Below are positions 41,135 to 46,316 of a stretch of DNA of 46,316 bases, one piece after another. Origin of the DNA: an uncultured Eubacteriales bacterium (GTDB lineage: Bacteria > Bacillota > Clostridia > Oscillospirales > CAG-272); assembly GCA_934371135.1 (NCBI GenBank), contig CAKRNO010000012.1, positions 1 through 46,316 on the forward strand. Direction: 5' to 3'. Made by a program: the position numbers and the translations under genes. Every line of letters begins with the position of its first letter. The stretch's first letter is position 1. Below the pieces are notes generated by a model. It was given only the letters and a program-made list of their open reading frames with translations. It was not told where the DNA came from and did not search any database.

Positions 41135-42102
41135 TGCGGGAGCTCCGTGTGGGCAAAAACGACGCGGGGCAGCGCCTGGACAAGTTCCTTTCCAAGACGC
41201 TGCGCACACTGCCGCAGTCGCTTTTGTATAAATCCATACGCCTCAAAAAGATTAAAGTCAATCGCCGCCGCGCGACCCCCTCCCAGATCCTTGCGGAGGG
41301 GGATTCTTTACAGCTTTTTCTGGCGGAGGAATTTTTCTCGCCCGACGCGCGGCGTGACAGCGCGTCGCTCGCGCGCACATACGCGCCGCTCGACGTGCTT
41401 TATGAGGACCGTGAGATCCTGCTCCTCCACAAGCGCCCGGGTCTCTCGGTGCACGCCGGGGCGGCGGGGGACGGCGAGCATCTCCTCGGGCAGCTGCAGG
41501 CATACCTGTACGCCAAGGGGGAATATGACCCCGACCGTGAGCAGTCCTTTGCCCCCGCGCTCTGCAACCGCATCGACCGCAACACGGAGGGCATCGTCAT
41601 CGCGGCGAAGACCGCCGAGGCGCTCCGCGTGATGGATGAAAAGATCCGCACCCGCGAGGTGAAAAAGTTTTATCTCGCCGCCGTACACGGCACGCCGACA
41701 CCGCGCGAGGCGACGCTCTCCGGCTGGCTCCTCAAGGACGCCGCAGACAATCGCGTCCGCGTCTTTGACAAGAACCCGCCGCGCGGCGCCAAGGAGATAC
41801 GGACGAAGTACCGCGTGCTGGAAACGCGGGGGGATATCAGTCTTGTCGAGGTGGAGCTCCTGACCGGCAGGACGCACCAGATCCGCGCGCACATGGCGCA
41901 CATCGGGCACCCGCTCCTCGGGGACGGGAAGTACGGCGTCAACCGTGAGGATCGCGCGAGGGGCTATGCGCACCAGGCGCTCTGCGCCTATCGCGTGCGT
42001 TTCGATTTCTCCGGAGAAGCGACGGTGCTTGACGTGCTCCGCGGGCGCGAGTTTTCCATCCCGGCGGAGGACGTGTATTTTGTGAAAGAGCTCTTTTCCT
42101 GA
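41134..42102 (+). CDS. RluA-family 23S rRNA pseudouridine synthase
   Basis: This 322-residue protein has an N-terminal S4-like RNA-binding part (about residues 12-60: QRLDKFLSK ... IKVNRRRA) and the RluA catalytic domain with the active Asp in NRIDRNTEGIVI (usual HRLDxxTSG). VHAG precedes it, and LLTGRTHQIRAHMAHIGHPLLGD is the typical C-terminal motif. It isomerises uridines in rRNA, probably of the RluC/RluD type; the site is not known. It is the second gene of the upp unit and ends 12 bp before a strong palindromic terminator. Confidence 0.93.
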   Translation: MRELRVGKNDAGQRLDKFLSKTLRTLPQSLLYKSIRLKKIKVNRRRATPSQILAEGDSLQLFLAEEFFSPDARRDSASLARTYAPLDVLYEDREILLLHKRPGLSVHAGAAGDGEHLLGQLQAYLYAKGEYDPDREQSFAPALCNRIDRNTEGIVIAAKTAEALRVMDEKIRTREVKKFYLAAVHGTPTPREATLSGWLLKDAADNRVRVFDKNPPRGAKEIRTKYRVLETRGDISLVEVELLTGRTHQIRAHMAHIGHPLLGDGKYGVNREDRARGYAHQALCAYRVRFDFSGEATVLDVLRGREFSIPAEDVYFVKELFS

Positions 42103-42114
42103 CGCAGTCGGAGG

Positions 42115-42143
42115 ACAGCGGGTGGCGCGCCACCCGCTGTTTT
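42115..42143 (+). terminator. Terminator after upp-rluA-like operon
   Basis: A 26-bp perfect palindrome (42115-42140), foldable with a GCGC loop, is followed by TTT. Confidence 0.8.
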
Positions 42144-42156
42144 CATATCCTGTCGT

Positions 42157-42402
42157 ATGAGATTATCGGAACTCATGCCCGGACAGCGCGCGCGCATCAT
42201 TGCCGTTGCGGCGGGGGATACAGCGGCGCGGCTCTCGGCGCTCGGGGTGCTCCCCGGGGCTTTGGTCGAGTGCCGGTTCTGCCACCCGTCCGGCGACCCT
42301 GTGGCGTACCTCGTCGGGGAGACAGTGGTCGCCATGCGGCGGCGGACGGCGGACGCCGTCACGGTGGAGCCTGTGCGGGAAATAAACGGAGAGGAGCCGT
42401 GA
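42157..42402 (+). CDS. feoA: FeoA-domain protein
   Basis: This 81-residue protein has the SH3-like FeoA fold: MRLSELMPGQRARI, then ARLSALGVLPGALVEC, and a C-terminal strand ending in VEPV. FeoA proteins assist FeoB in ferrous iron uptake. No feoB is next to it; the following gene is on the other strand. It starts only 14 bp after the preceding terminator and has no visible ribosome binding site, so its expression route is unclear: read-through or a promoter inside the upstream gene. A different start is not available in this frame. Confidence 0.8.
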   Translation: MRLSELMPGQRARIIAVAAGDTAARLSALGVLPGALVECRFCHPSGDPVAYLVGETVVAMRRRTADAVTVEPVREINGEEP

Positions 42403-42414
42403 AAGCGGCTCCTC
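42391..42414. terminator. Hairpin overlapping the feoA stop
   Basis: GAGGAGCCG (42391-42399) pairs with CGGCTCCTC (42406-42414) around a 6-nt loop. It lies between the convergent feoA and the SLH protein gene and probably serves as their shared terminator. Confidence 0.55.
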
Positions 42415-42418
42415 CTTG

Positions 42419-43645
42419 TTATTTCATGGTTTTGGACACGCGGAGCAGGAGCTCTGCCGCACGGATGCGGGTGAGCGCGTCGCCCGTGTTCTCCCGGCGC
42501 CCGAGCGGTATCCGCCCGGAAAGGGCATCGTATGCCTCGGCGGAGGTCACGGTGCTCGCCGCCCCGGTCATGCGGGCGAGGAGCCGGTACGCCTCCCCGA
42601 CGGTGACCGTGTCGTTCGGGCGGCAGAGGAGCCTGCCGTCGCTCCCGAACGTACCGACGAGGTACCCCGCGCGTTCGGCGGCGGCAAAATAACCGCGGAG
42701 CACGACGGGGATGTCGCCGTCGTCGTCAAAGACGGTGTGCGCCGTCGCGGCGTCCGGCGCGTACCCGAGCGTTTTCATGGCGGCGACGAGAAAGCCCGCG
42801 CGCGTCATACCCTCCTCCGGGCGGAAATCGAGACCCGCCGGGGTCGCGTCCGCATCCATGATACCGGCGGCGACCATCACAGCGGCGAAGCCGCCGGAGG
42901 TGTCGTCGAGCTCATCAAAATCGAGATCCATCGACTTTTTGTCCACCTGAATGCGCACGGTCGCGGGCGCGGAGTAGGCGCCGCGTGCGTCACGGATGAC
43001 GTAGGTGAAGGTGTCCGTGCCGGTGTAGCCCGCCGTCGGCGTGTAGCGGAAGTCGCCGGTCGCAGCGCCGGTCACGAACAGCGTCCCGTGCGCGGGATAG
43101 GTCATGATGAGGTATTCGAGCGCGTCTCCGTCGCGGTCATACCCCGCCAGCGTGCCGAACACGGAGACGTTGCGCCGCGTCTGCCAGAACACGGGCGTGT
43201 CCGCGCCCGACAGCGTCGGCGCGTGGTTCTCCGCCGCGTCGAAGCGCATGAGGCAGGTCAGCTCCGCCCCGCCCGAAAGGTTCCCGGCGCGGAAAGTGAA
43301 GGATGCCTCCGTCACAAACGGGGTCGCCGGGGTGAAGGTCAGCATAGGCACCATCGTGCGGGAGACGGTCTGCCCGGCGGCGACCCGCGCGCCCGCGACG
43401 CGCAGCACACCGACGGTGGGGGAGGGCAGGGACACGATGGTCAGGGCGGGGTAGGAGACCACGCCGAGCGCCTTCTGCATATCCTCGTCGGTGAAGCGGA
43501 TGCTCTCCCCCGGGGCGGCGGTGCGGATGACGGTCGCGCCCTCGGTGAGATGCTCCATCGCCGGCGTCAGGACGGCGCCCGCGGTGAGGGTGAGGACGAG
43601 GGATACCAAAAGGAGGAGTGAGGGGATCAGCAGTGCTTTCTTCAT
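42419..43645 (-). CDS. Secreted cadherin-like/SLH-domain surface protein
   Basis: This is a 408-residue exported protein. Residues 1-24 are a signal peptide (MKK, then a Leu/Val-rich core and AGA). Residues about 150-250 form a bacterial cadherin-like or VCBS-type domain with DRDGDALEYLI, PAHGTL and GYTGTDTFTYVIRDARG. The last 150 residues hold two to three S-layer-homology-like modules, for example FRPEEGMTRAGFLVAAM and FDDDGDIP ... RPNDTVTVGEAYRLLARM, which anchor proteins to cell-wall polymers. It is expected on the cell surface. Its ATG overlaps the stop of the upstream oxidoreductase gene by 4 bp, an unexpected pairing. Confidence 0.85.
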   Translation of the reverse strand: MKKALLIPSLLLLVSLVLTLTAGAVLTPAMEHLTEGATVIRTAAPGESIRFTDEDMQKALGVVSYPALTIVSLPSPTVGVLRVAGARVAAGQTVSRTMVPMLTFTPATPFVTEASFTFRAGNLSGGAELTCLMRFDAAENHAPTLSGADTPVFWQTRRNVSVFGTLAGYDRDGDALEYLIMTYPAHGTLFVTGAATGDFRYTPTAGYTGTDTFTYVIRDARGAYSAPATVRIQVDKKSMDLDFDELDDTSGGFAAVMVAAGIMDADATPAGLDFRPEEGMTRAGFLVAAMKTLGYAPDAATAHTVFDDDGDIPVVLRGYFAAAERAGYLVGTFGSDGRLLCRPNDTVTVGEAYRLLARMTGAASTVTSAEAYDALSGRIPLGRRENTGDALTRIRAAELLLRVSKTMK

Positions 43646-45135
43646 GGCTTGTTCCTTTCGTTTGTATCGGCGTGGTGCCCGGTCTTGTCGGGTACACTCT
43701 GTAAAGGCTTGACAGCGGGGGAGGAGACGACGGCGCCGCTCTCGGAGAAACGGGAGCCGTGGCAGGGGCAGTCCCAGGTCATCGTATCGGGGTTCCAGGT
43801 CAGGGCACAGCCGAGGTGGGAGCAGACGGGCGCGACGGTGTGGAGCGCGCCGCCCGTGTCGCGGTATGCCGCCACCTTTTTGCCGGAGGAGCGTACGATG
43901 CCGCCAGCCCCGGGGGCGAGCTCCTCCGCCGCCTCGGCGGCGGGGAGCAACCGGCGCCCGAGCCCTTCAATGGCTCTGCCGCCCTGCTCCAGCGCGGTGC
44001 GTAGGGTGTCGGCACCGAAGCGGCCGGGGTGCAGATAGGGCGCGACGGCGTTCTCCCGCCCCGTGATGAGATCGGTGAGCACGTTTGCCGCCACCATGCT
44101 CCCGGCGATGCCCCATTTGGAGAACCCGGTTGCCACATAGCTGTCCGGCATGAGGGAGGAGTACGTGCCGATGAGGGGCAGCCCGTCCGGGCTCATGCAG
44201 TCCTGCCCCGCCCACTCGGCAATTACCCGCACCTGCGGGTAGTACCGGACGGCGGCGGCACGCAGGGAGGAGAGCCCCGTGTGCATGGGGTCGCGCCCCC
44301 ACTCCCCCGTACGGTGCCCGCCGCCGACGAGGAGCAGGTTGTCCCCGTGCGAGCGCAGGGAGAGCCCCCCGCGGTCGATGCCGTAGTACATCGCCGGCAG
44401 GGGCGGGATGCCGCCGAGCGCGATGCCGTAGGAGAGCGACTGATACAGCTTCATGAAATAGAGCCCCGGGAAATTGCGGAAGGGGTAGTGGCAGGCGTAG
44501 ACGATCTTCTGCGCCTCGAGCTCCTGCCCGTCGTCCGTGAGGAGGGTGTGCCCGTGTACGTCCGTGACCGTCAGCCCGGTGTAGACGTCGAGGCGCCGCG
44601 CGAGCGCGGCGAGGAACTTCACGGGGTGGAACTGTGCCTGCCCGGGGTAGACGAGCGCGAGGGCGACGTCAAAGGGGAGCGCCGTCCGCCGCTTGAGCTC
44701 GACCCGCAGCCCCAGCGCCCGCGCCGCGACCGCCTCCGCCTCCAGCTGTTCCGGATGCCTGCGCGTGTAGAGCGCGGCGGGCAGCCCCATGTAGTCGCAC
44801 AGGATGTTTTCGTCCAGGACGATGCGGCGGTAGTCCTCCAGCGCCCGGCTCTGCGCCTCCGCCCATGCCCGCGCCGCACCGCCGCCGCGCTCGGTCAGGA
44901 GCTTCCGGTAGGTCAGCCCCCCTGCCAGCGTAATCTTGCCGGTAGATGAGCCGCTCTGCCCGTACCCGATCTCATGCGCGTCGAGCACGATCGCCCCGAC
45001 GCCCGCCCGGCGCAGGGCGTAGGCCGTCAGGATGCCGGTGAGCCCGCCGCCGATGACGGCGACCTCGCACTTTTTGGGTAGCCACCCCTCGCGCCCCCCG
45101 ATCGTGGGTGGCGCCGACAGATGCCAATAGGACAT
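43642..45135 (-). CDS. FAD-dependent oxidoreductase with C-terminal Rieske domain
   Basis: This 497-residue protein has an N-terminal FAD Rossmann fold of the D-amino-acid-oxidase type (EVAVIGGGLTGILTAYAL, GYGQSGSSTGKIT), a substrate domain, VATGFSKWGIAGSM near the FAD C-terminal site, and a Rieske [2Fe-2S] domain in the last 110 residues with CSHLGC and CPCHGSRF, the four Cys/His cluster ligands. Proteins of this layout are common in Firmicutes and Actinobacteria, but the substrate is unknown. No signal peptide is seen, so it is cytoplasmic. GGAGG precedes the ATG. It is the first gene of a two-gene unit with the SLH protein. Confidence 0.92.
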   Translation of the reverse strand: MSYWHLSAPPTIGGREGWLPKKCEVAVIGGGLTGILTAYALRRAGVGAIVLDAHEIGYGQSGSSTGKITLAGGLTYRKLLTERGGGAARAWAEAQSRALEDYRRIVLDENILCDYMGLPAALYTRRHPEQLEAEAVAARALGLRVELKRRTALPFDVALALVYPGQAQFHPVKFLAALARRLDVYTGLTVTDVHGHTLLTDDGQELEAQKIVYACHYPFRNFPGLYFMKLYQSLSYGIALGGIPPLPAMYYGIDRGGLSLRSHGDNLLLVGGGHRTGEWGRDPMHTGLSSLRAAAVRYYPQVRVIAEWAGQDCMSPDGLPLIGTYSSLMPDSYVATGFSKWGIAGSMVAANVLTDLITGRENAVAPYLHPGRFGADTLRTALEQGGRAIEGLGRRLLPAAEAAEELAPGAGGIVRSSGKKVAAYRDTGGALHTVAPVCSHLGCALTWNPDTMTWDCPCHGSRFSESGAVVSSPAVKPLQSVPDKTGHHADTNERNKP

Positions 45136-45224
45136 AAAGAGCCTCCTCGGTTTTTGTTCCCAGTATTGCCACGGGGTGGCTTTTTATGCAGGCAGGCGAC
45201 AGATGCGGCGGGAAAAAACCGACC

Positions 45225-45253
45225 TTGGCAAACGGAGAAAAACGTGGTAGAAT
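45225..45253 (+). promoter_or_regulatory. Promoter for deoB
   Basis: TTGGCA (45225-45230) and TAGAAT (45248-45253) are separated by 17 bp, 34 bp before the start. Confidence 0.65.
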
Positions 45254-45287
45254 AAAGATACAAAAAAGCGAATGGGGGTCTCATATC

Positions 45288-46316
45288 GTGAAAAGAGTAT
45301 TTCTTGTGGTCCTTGACAGCTTTGGGGTCGGCGCGGCGCCGGATGCCGCCGCCTTTGGCGATGCCGGTACAAACACGCTTGCCGCCTGCGCCGCCACCGG
45401 CATCCTTTCGGTGCCGCACATGGTCTCCCTCGGGCTTGGGGATATTGACGGCGTGACCGTGCTCCCCCGGGCAGATGTCCAGACGGGCGCCTGCGTGCGC
45501 CTGCAGGAGCTCTCCAAAGGGAAGGATACGACCATCGGGCATTGGGAGATCGCCGGGCTCATTTCCGAGGAACCGCTCCCGACCTACCCGCACGGCTTCC
45601 CCGACGAGGTGGTGGATGCCTTTTCCCGTGCGACCGGCAGAGGGGTCCTCTGTAACCTGCCGTATTCCGGTACGGAGGTCATCGCCGATTACGGCGAGGA
45701 GCATCTGAAGACGGGGAAGCTGATTGTCTATACCTCGGCGGACAGCGTGTTCCAGATCGCCGCGCACGAGGAGCTCGTCCCCCCCGAGACGCTGTATGAA
45801 TATTGTCGCATGGCGAGGAAGATCCTGACCGGCAGGCACGCCGTCGGCAGAGTGATCGCCCGCCCCTTCGTCGGGGCGCCGGGGCATTTCACAAGGACGG
45901 CGAACCGGCACGATTTTTCCCTGGAGGCACCCGGTGCGACCCTGCTCGACATGGTGTCGGGCGCGGGGCAGAGCGTCATCGCGGTCGGTAAGATCTCGGA
46001 TATTTTCGCCGGTCGCGGCGTGACCTCCGCCCGCTTCACCCATTCCAACGCGGAGGGGATGGCGGAGATGCTGCGCGCGGTCCGTGAGGACTTCCGCGGT
46101 CTGTGCTTTGTCAACCTGGTGGATTACGATATGCTGTACGGTCACCGCCGCGACCCCGTGGGGTATGCGCGGGCGCTGAACGCGTTTGACGACTTTCTCC
46201 CGACCTTTCTCTCGGAGATGCGGGAGGGGGATGTGCTCATGATCACGGCAGATCACGGCTGTGACCCGTCGTACACCAAAACCACCGACCACACGCGGGA
46301 GTTTACGCCCCTCCTC
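45288..46316 (+). CDS. deoB: Phosphopentomutase, 3' partial
   Basis: This enzyme moves phosphate between C1 and C5 of (deoxy)ribose, linking nucleoside breakdown with the pentose pathway. The frame begins at the GTG 45288, 9 nt after GGGGG, and stays open for 343 codons to the window end; about 45 residues are missing by comparison with the usual 390. It has the metal-binding start VVLDSFGVGAAPDA, the phosphorylated Thr in GKDTTIGHWE, VNLVDYDMLYGHRRD, and the second metal site TADHGCDP followed by TDHTREFTPLL. It belongs to the alkaline phosphatase superfamily, like GpmI. It probably works with nucleoside phosphorylases encoded beyond the window. Confidence 0.95.
   Translation, partial: MKRVFLVVLDSFGVGAAPDAAAFGDAGTNTLAACAATGILSVPHMVSLGLGDIDGVTVLPRADVQTGACVRLQELSKGKDTTIGHWEIAGLISEEPLPTYPHGFPDEVVDAFSRATGRGVLCNLPYSGTEVIADYGEEHLKTGKLIVYTSADSVFQIAAHEELVPPETLYEYCRMARKILTGRHAVGRVIARPFVGAPGHFTRTANRHDFSLEAPGATLLDMVSGAGQSVIAVGKISDIFAGRGVTSARFTHSNAEGMAEMLRAVREDFRGLCFVNLVDYDMLYGHRRDPVGYARALNAFDDFLPTFLSEMREGDVLMITADHGCDPSYTKTTDHTREFTPLL

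Noticed and set aside
45168..45185. Short hairpin GCCAC-GTGGC with T-run on the plus strand
   Set aside because: No plus-strand gene ends there and the stem is only 5 bp, so it was not called a terminator.
45027..46292. Open frame of 421 codons antisense to deoB
   Set aside because: The plus strand encodes an unmistakable phosphopentomutase that runs off the window; the antisense frame is its shadow and also crosses the deoB promoter.

Overview
The window is a GC-rich chromosomal segment of a spore-forming, Gram-positive anaerobe-like bacterium, most likely a member of the class Clostridia. The evidence is spoVG, an alpha/beta-type small acid-soluble spore protein gene, an AbrB/SpoVT-type regulator, an S-layer-homology protein, an HPr-like protein, Firmicutes-type class II GalT, and strong GGAGG ribosome binding sites with sigma-A style promoters. 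No rRNA, tRNA, CRISPR array, insertion sequence or prophage was seen. Most of the window is core or housekeeping sequence, with dense genes on both strands and GC-rich rho-independent terminators between them.

Layout. 1-1383 is a 5'-truncated MFS transporter. 1581-6459 is a drug-efflux-like module: two ABC ATPases, a large ABC-2 permease and a TerB-like protein on the minus strand, with a divergent TetR regulator. 6671-7873 is a dGTPase-like HD hydrolase. 8202-13586 holds the most unusual locus: two adjacent genes, in the same frame, carrying about 24 tandem 61-residue Flg_new/InlB-B-type repeats with no secretion signal, the second ending in what looks like a degenerate PilM/FtsA-like actin fold. 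13713-18328 has a small Cys-rich protein, an orphan divergent GyrB/ParE-type topoisomerase subunit, gpmI and an HPr-like protein. 18445-26328 has malQ, an AbrB-ABC exporter operon with a 23-bp palindromic operator, a DapF homologue lacking both catalytic cysteines, cca, malic enzyme and a PHP phosphatase.

26503-34307 contains murC, spoVG, an aldose-1-epimerase-like gene and the operon nagB-nagA-galT-galE, which joins amino-sugar catabolism to the Leloir pathway. 34553-36839 has the spore protein gene and an acyl-CoA synthetase. 37320-46316 has an RlmD-type rRNA methyltransferase, a TIM-barrel sugar isomerase, a small export protein, upp and an RluA-type pseudouridine synthase, feoA, a cadherin-like/SLH surface protein coupled to a FAD-Rieske oxidoreductase, and a 3'-truncated deoB.

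Metabolically the genes point to glycan and starch use (MalQ, NagAB, GalTE, mutarotase), glycolysis (GpmI), pyruvate/malate metabolism, and nucleotide salvage (Upp, DeoB, dGTPase). The candidate undescribed system is the repeat/actin-fold locus at 8202-13586. All assignments are by reading the translated sequence. No database search was run.
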